A stretch of 64,000 nt of DNA. Source: Strigamia acuminata (lineage: Eukaryota; Arthropoda; Chilopoda; Geophilomorpha; Linotaeniidae). A program made the translations under genes and the position numbers. Location: contig OX442314.1 in NCBI GenBank assembly GCA_949358305.1, positions 46,198,581 through 46,262,580 of the forward strand, written 5' to 3'. Each line of letters starts with the position of its first letter. Position 1 is the first letter of the stretch. Below are positions 1 to 11,441 of the stretch, piece after piece. The notes below the pieces were generated by a model that did no database searches, had not been told where the DNA came from, and was given only the letters and a program-made list of their open reading frames with translations.

Positions 1-52
1 AACGGGCCGTTAACGGGCCGTTAACGGGCCGTTAACGGGCCGTGACGGTGTA

Positions 53-2751
53 AATCGAAAAAATCAACAACCGACAACACGTACATGAAAACGCGTACAA
101 CATTCATAGACATTAATCTCGAATCCTGTTTTTGGTTTTACGCCGTTAACGGGCCGTTAACGGCCCGTTAACGGCCCGTTAACGGCCCGCATGAGGTCGT
201 ACGGGCCGTTACGGGGTCGTGACGGGACCGTCGGCGGCCCGTTAACGGCCCGTGCGGGCCGTTACGGGATAGTTACGGAACCGTCGGCGGCCCGTTAACG
301 GCCCGTGCGAGCCGTTACGGGATCGTGACGGGACCGTCGGCGGCCCGTTAACGGCCCGTGCGAGCCGTTACGGGATTGTGACGGGACCGTCGGCGGCCCG
401 TTAACGGCCCGTGCGGGCCGTTTTCGACCCGTTGCGGCCGTTTTCGACCCGTTGCGGCCGTTTTCGACCCGTTGCGGCCCGTTTTCGACCCGTTACGGTC
501 CTTGGCCGTAACGGGCCGAAAACGGGAAAACTGAAAAAGTCGAGTGCAAGACCACGTGACCCGGAGTGTGGTTTTTGGGGACGAGGGCCGTCCTCCGACC
601 GCGCCGTGACGCGCCGCGGGTCGGTCACCAACTTTTGTCAATTTTTGACAGATTTTCACGGAATTTCAGCGACATTTTACGAGACGTTTCTGCCCGATGG
701 GACGGACTTCTGTAAAACATTGCTTAAAATCCATGGAAATTTATCACATATTGACAAAATTCGGTGCAAGTTTTGTCAGAAATTAGGAAAAAACTTTTTT
801 CAAAACTCGTCCAACGCGCCGGTAAATTGAGCGCCCACGTGCGTCGACAGTGGGCGCTTCAAAACCGCGTGGACACTGTCAGATCTCGGCACAGTTTGAT
901 GCGCCCAAATCTAGCAATACTTGCACCGACTTTTGGCAATTTGTGACAAATTTTCACAGAATTTCGGCAACATTTTACGACACATTTCTGCCCGGTTGGA
1001 CACATTTCCACAGGTTTTTTGTAAAACGTTGCTAAAATTCCGTTGAATTTCATCAAAAATTGTGTCAAAAGTCGGTGACGGGCGGAGGGGCGAGCTCCGG
1101 GCGCCCGAGAGAGAGAGAGAAAGAGAGAGAGAGGGGACGGCCGGGGCTCCCGCCAACGGGCGGAGGGGCGAGCCTTGGCGGGTTGGGCGTGCACTATCTA
1201 GGCATGTGGGCGCTCGATTTACCGGCACGTTGGACAAGTTTTGAAAATTTTTTTTTCCTAATTTTTGACAAAATTAGCACCGAATTTTGCCAATATTTGA
1301 TAAATTTCCACGGAATTTTATCAATGTTTTACAAAAAACCCCTGGAAATGTGTCCAATCGAGCAGAAATGTCTCGTAAAATATTGCTGAAATTTGTCTAA
1401 AATTGACAAAAAATCGGTGCAAGTTTTGCTAGATATTTGCCCGGATCAAACTGTGCCCGAAACCGCCCGATCTGACAGTGTGCACGCGGGCTGGACGTGC
1501 CCACTGTCCCCGCATGTGCACTCGCCGGCGCGTTGGACGAGTTTAAGAAGATTTTATCAGTTTCTGACAAAACTTGCATCGATTTTTTGTCAATTTTTGA
1601 TAAATTTCCCCAGAATTTTAGCAATAAAACCTTTGAAAATGTATCCAAAAGAGCAGAAATGTCCTGTAAAATATTGCTGAAAATCTGTTGAAATTCATCA
1701 AATATTGACAAAAATCTGTGACGAGCGGAGGGGCGATCCTTTGGCGGCCGAAAGAGAGAGGGGGGACGGTCGGGGCTCCCGCCGACGGGCGGAGGGGCGA
1801 GCCTTGGCGGCCGAGAGAGAGAGAGAGAGAGGACGGCCGGGGCTCCCGCCGGCGCACTGTCCACGCATGGGCGCGCTCGATTTACTGGCGCGTTGGACGA
1901 ATTTTAAATTTTTTGTTTCCTATTTCTGACAAAATTTGCACAGACTTTTGTCAATTTTTGACAAATTTTCACGGAATTTCAGCAATGGGACGGACTTATG
2001 TAAAACATCGCTTAAAATCTGGAAATCTGTCAAATCTTCTTTAAATTTATGCAAGATATTGGGAAATTTTGGTTTAACTCGTCCAACGGGCCGGTAAATC
2101 GAGCGCCCACACGCGCCCACATGCACGTCCAACCCGCATGGGCACTGTCACATCGGACGTTTGTTGCGTGCAAAACTTGCACCGACTTTTGGCCATTTTT
2201 GGTTAAACTTTCGCACAATTTCTGCCCGATTGGACACTGAGGTTCGGTTTCCGACCGGGTCGTTTCTTGTCCGACCCGCGGCGCGTCGCGGCGCGGCCGG
2301 AGGACGGCCCTCGTCCCCAAAAACCACACTCCGAGTCACGGGTCGCACGGCCAACAGGCCGTGACGGGCCGTAGCGGGTCGAAAACGGGCCGTTAACGGC
2401 CCGTTGACGGCCCGTTAGCGGCCCGCATGAGGTCGCACGGGCCGTCGGCGAGCCGAAGTCCGGGAACGAAGGCCGTTACGGGACCGTGACGGGACCGTCG
2501 GCGGCCCGTTAACGGCCCGTGCGAGCCGTTACGGGACCGTGACGGGACCGTCGGCGGCCCGTTAACGGCCCGTGCGGGCCGTTGCGGGATCGTGACGGGA
2601 CCGTCAGCGGCCCGTTAACGGCCCGTGCGGGCCGTTGCGGGATCGTGACGGGATCGTCGACGGCCCGTTAACGGCCCGTGCGGGCCGTTGCGGGCCGTTG
2701 ACGGGCCGTTGACGGGCCGTTAACGGGCCGTTAACGGGCCGTTACGGCGTG
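53..2751. repeat. Macrosatellite unit, 2699-bp variant
   Basis: This is measured from one conserved AT-rich module (start 53) to the next (start 2752). Its length equals that of the unit at 19338-22036 and is 53 bp, exactly one basic GC repeat, longer than the 2646-bp units. In order it holds the AT-rich module, a run of 53-bp GC repeats, three to four copies of a CCGTTTTCGACCCGTTGCGG word, several T-rich blocks with words such as TTGACAAAATTCGG and CCAACGCGCCGGTAAAT, two purine (GAGAGA) tracts near 1110 and 1755-1840, and again 53-bp GC repeats. All ORFs in it are short, overlap on both strands and change with each indel, so I call no gene. Confidence 0.88.
232..443. repeat. 53-bp GC-rich tandem repeat array (type example)
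   Basis: The word CGGCGGCCCGTTAACGG starts at 232, 285, 338 and 391, a constant 53-bp step. Each unit carries the self-complementary core GGCCGTTAACGGCC or a half of it, followed by GGGATCGTGACGGGACCGTC. The same unit makes up the GC-rich stretches at about 2480-2700, 5090-5260, 5500-8160, 11260-11380, 11600-11790 and at the ends of every macrosatellite unit. Confidence 0.92.
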
Positions 2752-3365
2752 AATCGAAAAAATCAACAACCGACAACACGTACATGAAAACGCGTACAAC
2801 ATTCATAGACATTAATCTCGAATCCTGTTTTTGGTTTTACGCCGTTAACGGGCCGTTAACGGGCCGTTAACGGCCCGTTAACGGCCCGCATGAGGTCGTA
2901 CGGGCCGTTACGGGGTCGTGACGGGATCGTCGGCGGCCCGTTAACGGCCCGTGCGGGCCGTTACGGGATAGTTACGGAACCGTCGGCGGCCCGTTAACGG
3001 CCCGTGCGAGCCGTTACGGGATCGTGACGGGACCGTCGGCGGCCCGTTAACGGCCCGTGCGAGCCGTTACGGGATTGTGACGGGACCGTCGGCGGCCCGT
3101 TAACGGCCCGTGCGGGCCGTTTTCGACCCGTTGCGGCCGTTTTCGACCCGTTGCGGCCCGTTTTCGACCCGTTACGGTCCTTGGCCGTAACGGGCCGAAA
3201 ACGGGAAAACTGAAAAAGTCGAGTGCGAGACCACGTGACCCGGAGTGTGGTTTTTGGGGGCGAGGGCCGTCCTCCGACCGCGCCGTGACGCGCCCCGAGT
3301 CGGATCAAGAGGCGACCCGGTCGGAAACCGAACCTCGGGGTTCCTCGAGGCGTGGTTTTTTGGGG

Positions 3366-3390
3366 ACGGGGGGAGGGGGGGGGGGGGGGA
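3366..3390. repeat. Poly-G run
   Basis: A G-rich run with one interrupting A lies within the satellite and could form a G-quadruplex. The equivalent run in the other duplicate copy (about 22652-22677) is one base longer, the usual behaviour of a homopolymer in replication or sequencing. Confidence 0.8.
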
Positions 3391-3616
3391 TCGGGTCGCG
3401 TGCTCCGACCGCGCCGCAACGCGATGTGGGTCGGTCACCAACTTTTGTCAATTTTTGACAAATTTCCACGGAATTTCAGCAACATTTTACGAGACGTTTC
3501 TGCCCGACTAGACACGTTTCCGCAGGTTTTAGCAAAACAACGTTAAATTCTGTGGAAATTTATCAAATGTTGACAAAATTCTGTGCAAGTTTTGTCAGAT
3601 ACTTACTTACTTACGA

Positions 3617-4347
3617 TATAAACTCGAACGTCGTCCATCGACACTCTCAACATTCCACCGGACATTTTCCGGAAGAGTTTGTCCCGATCGGGACCACGCC
3701 TCGACGAAGCCCGGGACCCGGTTTCCGACCGGGTCGTTTTTGGCCCAAGTCACGGCGCGTCGCGGCGCTTTCGGAGCACGCGACCCGATCCCCCCCTCCC
3801 CCCGTTCTCAAAAACCACGCCTCGACGAAGCCCGGGACCCGGTTTCCGACCGGGTCGTTTTTGGCCCAAGTCACGGCGCGTCGCGGCGCGTTCGGAGCAC
3901 ATGAACCGATCCCCCCTCCCTCCCGTCACAAAAACCACGTTTTAGCGAAACCCTTGACCGGTCACAAAACCCACCGAACACCGAAAAGCAACGAACAAAA
4001 CGCGCTCGGTCGCACGAACTACTCGGCCAAAACAACATCCGCAAATTCCGCATCACAGTCGCGATCAACGAAACAACGTATAGGCCGCCGTAATGTTAAA
4101 AAGCGGGACCCTTTCGCCCCCGACAAAATCCGCACACATACCCCAAGGTTAAGCGCCGACTGGTCCCCGTCCGGCCGCGTCCGGGCGTCGCGTCCGCACG
4201 CCTGCTTTGCCTATCCTTCGGAAGCGAGTGCACCCGCAAAATCCGCACTTTGGGAGTGACTATTCCTCGGATTCCGGCCGGACCAAACTCTTCCGGAAAA
4301 TGTCCGGGGGAATGCTGAGAGTGCCGATAGACGACATTCGATTTTAT
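3617..4347. repeat. Foldback structure: inverted repeat of about 66 bp around 0.6 kb
   Basis: Bases 3617-3682 read as the reverse complement of 4280-4347 with roughly nine mismatches. Shared words are AACTCTTCCGGAAAATGTCC and GAATG(C/T)TGAGAGTG. Between the arms lie two tandem copies of a 121-bp segment (starting 3694 and 3815) and a stretch with normal GC content. It resembles a foldback element or MITE, but no target-site duplication was found. The left arm and interior are also present in the second duplicate at about 22903-23441; the right arm is not. Confidence 0.6.
3694..3935. repeat. 121-bp tandem repeat, two copies
   Basis: The segment beginning CCACGCCTCGACGAAGCCC starts at 3694 and again at 3815, each time followed by a GC-rich stretch, TTCGGAGCAC and a C-rich tract. 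The pair is repeated in the second duplicate (from about 22980 and 23101). Confidence 0.85.
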
Positions 4348-4359
4348 GTCGTGGATTTT

Positions 4360-5300
4360 TGTGCGGTTTGCGCCGTGTTTATTATTCGTACGAGATTTGG
4401 TATTTTCGCAGGGTTGTTGTCGCGCGAGATTCATCGGGGTAAAGCGAGTTCATCAACGACCTCGCCGGTGAATGTTGCTAAAAATCTGTGCAAGTGTTGT
4501 CAAATATTGCCGTGATTCGATGGAATTTTTGTCAGACATTGGGAAATTTTTTTTGACTTGTCCAACGCGCCAGTAAATCGAGCGTCCACACGCGCCCACA
4601 TGCGTGAACAGTGCACTCGCCCTCCGCGCCCCGTCGGCGTAGGCGCCGGCCGTCCCCCCTTTCTCTCTCTCTCTCTCTCTTCCGCCCGGGAATCGCCCTT
4701 CCGCCCGTCACCGAATTTTGTCAATATCTGATAAATTTCCACAGAATTGCAGCGACATTGTACGGGATATTTCTGCCCGATTTGACGGACTTATGTAAAA
4801 CATTGTTGAAATTCCGTGGAAATTTATAAAATATTGACAAAGGTTGGTGACCGACCCACGGCGCGTTGCGGCGCGGTCGGAGCACGCGACCCAATCCCCC
4901 CCTCCCCCCGTCCCCAAAAAACCACGCCCCGAGGAACCCCGAGGTTCGGTTTCCGACCGGGTCGCCTCTTGATCCGACCCGGGGCGCGTCACGGCGCGGT
5001 CGGAGGACGGCCCTCGCCCCCAAAAACCACACTCCGGGTCACGTGGTCTCGCACCCGACTCTCTCAGTTATCCCGTTACGGCCCTTGGCCGTAACGGGCC
5101 GTTACGGGATCGTGACGGGACCGTCGGCGGCCCGTTAACGGCCCGCACGGGCCGTGACGGGATCGTGACGGGACCGTTGGCGGCCCGTTAACGGCCCGCA
5201 CGCGCCGTGACGGGACCGTGACGGGACCGTCGGCGGCCCGTTAACGGCCCGTACGACTCCATGCGGGCCGTTGACGGGCCGTTAACGGGCCGTTAACGGG
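4360..5300. repeat. Satellite modules, diverged
   Basis: After the foldback the satellite resumes with T-rich blocks, a CT-rich microsatellite (4657-4680) and 53-bp GC repeats from about 5090. The word GCGCCAGTAAATCGAGC at 4568 is the reverse complement of GCTCGATTTACTGGCGC at about 1869, so modules occur in both orientations. No gene is supported. Confidence 0.7.
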
Positions 5301-5735
5301 CCGTTAACGGCGTAAATCGAAAAAATCAACAACCGACAACACGTACGTGAAAACGCGTACAACATTCATAGACATTAATCTCGAATCCTGTTTTTGGTTT
5401 TACGCCGTTAACGGGCCGTTAACGGGCCGTTAACGGCCCGTTAACGGCCCGTTAACGGCCCGCGTGAGGTCGTACGGGCCGTCGGCGAGCCGAAGTCCGG
5501 GAACGAAGGCCGTGACGGGATCGTGACGGGACTGTCGGCGGCCCGTTAACGGCCCGCACGCGCCGTGACGGGACCGTGACGGGACCGTCGGCGGCCCGTT
5601 AACGGCCCGTGCGGGCCGTTGCGGGATCGTGACGGGATCGTCGACGGCCCGTTAACGGCCCGTGCGGGCCGTTGCGGGCCGTTGACGGGCCGTTGACGGG
5701 CCGTTAACGGGCCGTTAACGGGCCGTTACGGCGTG

Positions 5736-8000
5736 AATCGAAAAAATCAACAACCGACAACACGTACATGAAAACGCGTACAACATTCATAGACATTAAT
5801 CTCGAATCCTGTTTTCGGTTTTGCCCCGTTAACGGGCCGTTAACGGGCCGTTAACGGGCCGTTAACGGCCCGTGCGGGCCGTTGCGGGATCGTGACGGGA
5901 CCGTCGACGGCCCGTTAACGGCCCGTGCGGGCCGTTGCGGGATCGTGACGGGACCGTCAGCGGCCCGTTAACGGCCCGTGCGGGCCGTTGCGGGATCGTG
6001 ACGGGATCGTCGACGGCCCGTTAACGGCCCGTGCGGGCCGTTGCGGGATCGTGACGGGACCGTCAGCGGCCCGTTAACGGCCCGTGCGGGCCGTTGCGGG
6101 ATCGTGACGGGATCGTCGACGGCCCGTTAACGGCCCGTGCGGGCCGTTGCGGGCCGTTGACGGGCCGTTGACGGGCCGTTAACGGGCCGTTAACGGGCCG
6201 TTACGGCGTGAATCGAAAAAATCAACAACCGACAACACGTACATGAAAACGCGTACAACATTCATAGACATTAATCTCGAATCCTGTTTTTGGTTTTACG
6301 CCGTTAACGGGCCGTTAACGGGCCGTTAACGGCCCGTTAACGGCCCGCGTGAGGTCGTACGGGCCGTCGGCGAGCCGAAGTCCGGGAACGAAGGCCGTGA
6401 CGGGATCGTGACGGGACCGTCAGCGGCCCGTTAACGGCCCGTGCGGGCCGTTGCGGGATCGTGACGGGATCGTCGACGGCCCGTTAACGGCCCGTGCGGG
6501 CCGTTGCGGGCCGTTGACGGGCCGTTGACGGGCCGTTAACGGGCCGTTAACGGGCCGTTACGGCGTAAATCGAAAAAATCAACAACCGACAACACGTACG
6601 TGAAAACGCGTACAACATTCATAGACATTAATCTCGAATCCTGTTTTCGGTTTTGCCCCGTTAACGGGCCGTTAACGGGCCGTTAACGGGCCGTTAACGG
6701 CCCGTGCGGGCCGTTGCGGGATCGTGACGGGACCGTCGACGGCCCGTTAACGGCCCGTGCGGGCCGTTGCGGGATCGTGACGGGACCGTCAGCGGCCCGT
6801 TAACGGCCCGTGCGGGCCGTTGCGGGATCGTGACGGGATCGTCGACGGCCCGTTAACGGCCCGTGCGGGCCGTTGCGGGATCGTGACGGGACCGTCAGCG
6901 GCCCGTTAACGGCCCGTGCGGGCCGTTGCGGGATCGTGACGGGATCGTCGACGGCCCGTTAACGGCCCGTGCGGGCCGTTGCGGGCCGTTGACGGGCCGT
7001 TGACGGGCCGTTAACGGGCCGTTAACGGGCCGTTACGGCGTGAATCGAAAAAATCAACAACCGACAACACGTACATGAAAACGCGTACAACATTCATAGA
7101 CATTAATCTCGAATCCTGTTTTTGGTTTTACGCCGTTAACGGGCCGTTAACGGGCCGTTAACGGCCCGTTAACGGCCCGCGTGAGGTCGTACGGGCCGTC
7201 GGCGAGCCGAAGTCCGGGAACGAAGGCCGTGACGGGATCGTGACGGGACCGTCAGCGGCCCGTTAACGGCCCGTGCGGGCCGTTGCGGGATCGTGACGGG
7301 ATCGTCGACGGCCCGTTAACGGCCCGTGCGGGCCGTTGCGGGCCGTTGACGGGCCGTTGACGGGCCGTTAACGGGCCGTTAACGGGCCGTTACGGCGTGA
7401 ATCGAAAAAATCAACAACCGACAACACGTACGTGAAAACGCGTACAACATTCATAGACATTAATCTCGAATCCTGTTTTCGGTTTTGCCCCGTTAACGGG
7501 CCGTTAACGGGCCGTTAACGGGCCGTTAACGGCCCGTGCGGGCCGTTGCGGGATCGTGACGGGACCGTCGACGGCCCGTTAACGGCCCGTGCGGGCCGTT
7601 GCGGGATCGTGACGGGACCGTCAGCGGCCCGTTAACGGCCCGTGCGGGCCGTTGCGGGATCGTGACGGGATCGTCGACGGCCCGTTAACGGCCCGTGCGG
7701 GCCGTTGCGGGATCGTGACGGGACCGTCAGCGGCCCGTTAACGGCCCGTGCGGGCCGTTGCGGGATCGTGACGGGATCGTCGACGGCCCGTTAACGGCCC
7801 GTGCGGGCCGTTGCGGGCCGTTGACGGGCCGTTGACGGGCCGTTAACGGGCCGTTAACGGGCCGTTACGGCGTGAATCGAAAAAATCAACAACCGACAAC
7901 ACGTACATGAAAACGCGTACAACATTCATAGACATTAATCTCGAATCCTGTTTTTGGTTTTACGCCGTTAACGGGCCGTTAACGGGTCGTTAACGGCCCG
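5736..8000. repeat. 832-bp higher-order satellite repeat
   Basis: The conserved module beginning AATCGAAAAAATCAACAACC starts at 5736, 6211, 6568, 7043, 7400 and 7875. The spacings alternate 475, 357, 475, 357, 475, so the true period is 832 bp. The 475-bp half carries five or six 53-bp units after a module ending in TTTTCGGTTTTGCC; the 357-bp half follows a module ending in TTTTTGGTTTTACG. This is a classic two-module higher-order repeat. A further module at 5315 precedes it with an irregular 421-bp spacing. Confidence 0.93.
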
Positions 8001-8530
8001 TTAACGGCCCGCATGAGGTCGTACGGGCCGTCGGCGAGCCGAAGTCCGGGAACGAAGGCCGTTACGGGATCGTGACGGTCCCGTCGGCGGCCCGTTAACG
8101 GCCCGTGCGGGCCGTTACGGGATCGTGACGGGACCGTCGGCGGCCCGTTAACGGCCCGTGCGGGCCGTTTTCGACCCGTTGCGGCCGTTTTCGACCCGTT
8201 GCGGCCCGTTTTCGACCCGTTACGGTCCTTGGCCGTAACGGGCCGAAAACGGGAAAACTGAAAAAGTCGAGTGCGAGACCACGTGACCCGGAGTGTGGTT
8301 TTTGGGGACGAGGGCCGTCCTCCGGCCGCGCCGCGGCGCGTCGTGGGTCGGGCGAGAAACGGCCCGGTCGGAAACCGAACCTCGGGGTTCCTCAAGGTGT
8401 GGTTTTTGGGACTGGGGGAGGGGAAAGAGACGTCCTCCGGCCGCGCCGCGACGCGCCGTGGGTCGGACAAAAGAGAGAAAGACAACCTGGTCGGGGGGAG
8501 GGAAGTGGGCCGTTCTCCGACCACGTTGCA
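8000..8530. repeat. Edge of the first satellite block
   Basis: Diverged 53-bp units are followed by the CCGTTTTCGACCCG words and one GC-rich block. The satellite fades near 8530 into AT-rich unique sequence. Confidence 0.7.
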
Positions 8531-9750
8531 ACGCGTCGCGAGTCCACATTACTACGTGTATCTCAACAACCGTTCAACTTAAAGACTCGTACTTTGTTTA
8601 AAAAAAAAAGCCAACAGCCAGTTTAATTAAGGTGTCTACTTTGCCACGAGAAGAAGCGGTATGACACGATCGCACTCGCTCGTCGGATTCCCCGAAACTC
8701 ATCAACCCGGGGATTGCGCGCGGCAGCGCATAAAAAAACTCTTGACCCGAAAATAACGTGGGGTTGTATGAAAACCTGGATTTGGTATTTCGTAAACACA
8801 CGCGCCGACGCATGGGGAATGTGGGAGTCCCTCCCCTGTGTTCCGAACGAGTCAATTTCGTCCCGAAAATATCCCGAAATTGCCGATATATGCATTTCGA
8901 GCCAGAAATATTGATCTTTATTTAAATGTTGATTGTTTAGCATTTTTTTTTACATTTCACCAATTTTCCTTATGTCCTGCCTTCCTCGCTCATTTAACAC
9001 CAAAATGGCCTGCATTGAGGATTATTCCCATAATCCTTTTCGCACGTATGGAGCGCAAACAGTCGCAATAAATGAATTCAGCGGAATTCGACCTTGAGTT
9101 TGCGACGCCATCTTGAATACGAGTAAAGCACAGAATGGTGTCAATCATTCGAATTGATTAAAAATACAGACAAATCGATTAAAAACCAGCAAAAAACTAA
9201 ATCGACAAAATCATTTAAAAATCAACAGATATCCATTTTGTTTGTTTTTGAACAAATTAAGAACTTTGAAAACACACCACAATTTTAAAAAGTAAACACT
9301 GGGGTCAAATAGGCGCCGAGACTCGTTTAAACGGGTGTGTGATGTGTGTCGCGGAGGCGGTGTGCGCGTTCGTGCGCAATATCGCGTGTAATGCGCACGT
9401 CTGAGTGAGCACGAGAAAAATGGTGCACGCTGGCGGTTTACCGATGTGTCGAAGTCGGCGTACGAGCGCGACTCGCGTCGTACGTCTCAGAAAACATAAA
9501 TACGGTGGTTTGGTGTTTATATCTAACGCACCAAACATGAACCAACTAGCAAATATACAAAACTAACAGTTATTTTAATAAAACAAGGTAACTTACATAG
9601 TTGAAACCAAAAAGGAATTTAAAGGTGACAAAAGACATTGCCGTCGCCATGTGCGCGCTCGCTTATGTCAAACTGGGAAAATTAATAAACGTCCCGGCAG
9701 CACGATAGGCTTTTTAAACGCACATTTCATTTTCACGTGAACAAAACATG
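8531..9750. other. AT-rich interval, no gene seen
   Basis: The sequence has near-average to high AT content and only short ORFs without recognisable motifs on either strand. A CpG-rich, GTGTGCGCG-like stretch lies at about 9330-9490. I see no tRNA, transposon terminus or splice-bounded exon that I would defend. Confidence 0.5.
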
Positions 9751-9752
9751 AC

Positions 9753-9947
9753 GTTTAGTACTGCTCCAACATCTCCCCAACAACACCGACCGTTCCCTTT
9801 CTGACCGACAGCACCCCGTTGAAATCCGGGCTGATTCCCGCCTTGGAGATGACCACCGAAGGCGAGAACCAAGACGCGGTCGTGGCAAAGGATATGCCCG
9901 AAACCCCGACCTTCTTTGTAGACAAGGAGTTGGACGCCGATGAGCGT
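9753..9947 (+). CDS. Possible coding-exon remnant (unidentified)
   Basis: One plus-strand frame stays open from just after an in-frame TAG at about 9750 and reads as ordinary protein, with a stretch PETPTFFVDKELDADE around 9897-9944, before running into satellite-like words (GTTGGACGCGGGCACC). The upstream GTTTAG could be either a stop or a splice acceptor. There is no start codon at the left end and no recognisable domain. It may be an exon or a retroelement fragment captured at the satellite edge. I do not recognise the protein. Confidence 0.22.
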
Positions 9948-10440
9948 TGGACGCGGGCACCGTCCACGCACGCCCGTGCACGCGCGATGTACTTTTTGCA
10001 ATATCTGACAAAACTTGCCCGACGCTTAAGAAAGAACCGCGCATGAATCGAGCAAAATTCCCACATAATTTGTATAAAAAGCGGTCCAACTCATAAATTG
10101 AAGCTCTCGTGCAGCGCAGTGAATTCAAACAATGGCGACAGAGAAATTAAAAACAAGTCTAATTTATTCGACATAGGAACACTGGTGTACAATAGAAAAT
10201 GCGTGTGTGGTGCAACAATTGAAATTGCACGCGCTCAAAACAATTAGCAAAATAAAATCATACAAAACATCGAGACTGACGAGAGAGACGAGAGTCCACG
10301 CGATATACTCGCGTGGGCGCGTGTTGAACGTGCGCACGACGCGCAAGAACCGCACAAACTGAGTCGAGGAACCACTAAAATTAAACACATGTCCGATGCA
10401 AAAACAATTATCAATAAATACATCATTATCGTTGCTGTTT
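9948..10440. other. Transition region, no gene seen
   Basis: AT-rich sequence with short ORFs only. From about 9950 there are isolated satellite words (CAAAACTTGC), and full satellite resumes at about 10440. Confidence 0.45.
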
Positions 10441-11441
10441 GCAAGGAAATTGCCAAAAGTCGGTGACTGGCGGCGGGGCGAGTCCCGGGCGGAGGGGCGA
10501 GCATTGGCGGCCGAGAGGGAGAGAGAGGACGGCCGGGGCTCCCGCCGACGGTCGTAGGGGCGAGCCTTGGCGGGTTGGACGTGCGCATCGTCCACGCACG
10601 TGGGCGCGTGATTTACTGGCGCGTTGGACGAGTTCTAAAAAAATTCTCCAAAATCTGACAAAACTGGCAACGATTTTTGATAAATTTCCACGGAATTTCA
10701 GCAATATTTTGCGAGACATTTCTGCCCGATTGGACGGGCTTCTGTAAAACAGTGTTCTTAAAATCTGTGGAAATCAATTAAATGTCGTTAAAAATCGTTG
10801 CAAGTTTTGTCAGATTTTGGAGAATTTTTTTAAAACTCGTCCAACGCGCCAGTAAATCGAGCTCCCACACGCGCCCACATGCACGTCCAATCCGCATGGG
10901 CACTGTCACATCGGACGTTTGTTGCGTGCAAAACTTGCACCGACTTTTGGCCATTTTTGGTTAAACTTCCGCACAATTTCTGCCCGATTGGACACTGAGG
11001 TTCGGTTTCCGACCGGGTCGTTTCTTGTCCGACCCGCGGCGCGTCGCGGCGCGGCCGGAGGACGGCCCTCGTCCCCAAAAACCACACTCCGAGTCACGTG
11101 GTCTCGCACTCGACTCTTTCAGTTTTCCCGTTTTCGGGTCGCACGGCCAACAGGCCGTGACGGGCCGTAGCGGGTCGAAAACGGGCCGTTAACGGCCCGT
11201 TGACGGCCCGTTAGCGGCCCGCATGAGGTCGCACGGGCCGTCGGCGAGCCGAAGTCCGGGAACGAAGGCCGTTACGGGACCGTGACGGGACCGTCGGCGG
11301 CCCGTTAACGGCCCGTGCGGGCCGTTACGGGATCGTGACGGGACCGTCGGCGGCCCGTTAACGGCCCGTACGACCCCATGCGGGCCGTTGACGGGCCGTT
11401 AACGGGCCGTTAACGGGCCGTTAACGGGCCGTGACGGTGTA
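10440..11441. repeat. Partial macrosatellite unit
   Basis: T-rich and GA-rich blocks (purine tract near 10522-10540), then the block with CATCGGACGTTTGTTGCGTG also found at 2152, 13499, 16145 and so on, then 53-bp GC repeats. It ends at the conserved AT-rich module at 11442. It corresponds to the right part of a 2646-bp unit and forms the left end of the large array. Confidence 0.8.

Larger units (their letters stand above)
1..4155. repeat. Segmental duplication, copy A (pairs with 19286-23441)
   Basis: Bases 1-4155 match 19286-23441 almost base for base. The offset is 19285 up to the poly-G run near 3370 and 19286 after it, so a single-base length change in that run is the main difference seen. 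Similarity stops abruptly at the same word, CCCCAAGGTTAAGCG, in both copies. After it this copy runs into GC-rich sequence, while the other runs into a copia pol fragment. The block contains one whole 2699-bp macrosatellite unit plus the terminal 1.4 kb that ends the array. Confidence 0.9.

Noticed and set aside
348-5138. Many 60-240 codon ORFs in the satellite, on both strands
   Set aside because: They overlap on both strands, consist of low-complexity Arg/Pro/Gly translations of the repeats, recur in every unit and change with each indel. They lack start contexts and homology.
5300-8000. Regularly spaced repeats as a CRISPR array
   Set aside because: The spacers are themselves repeats, unit lengths are hundreds of bases, and the context is eukaryotic with no cas genes.
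1-8000. Telomeric array
   Set aside because: No TTAGG/TTAGGG-type unit. The 53-bp unit and palindromic cores fit satellite DNA rather than telomerase repeats.
8271-8855. Overlapping ORFs at the satellite edge
   Set aside because: Same GC-rich repeat translations plus short AT-rich ORFs; no motif or splice support.
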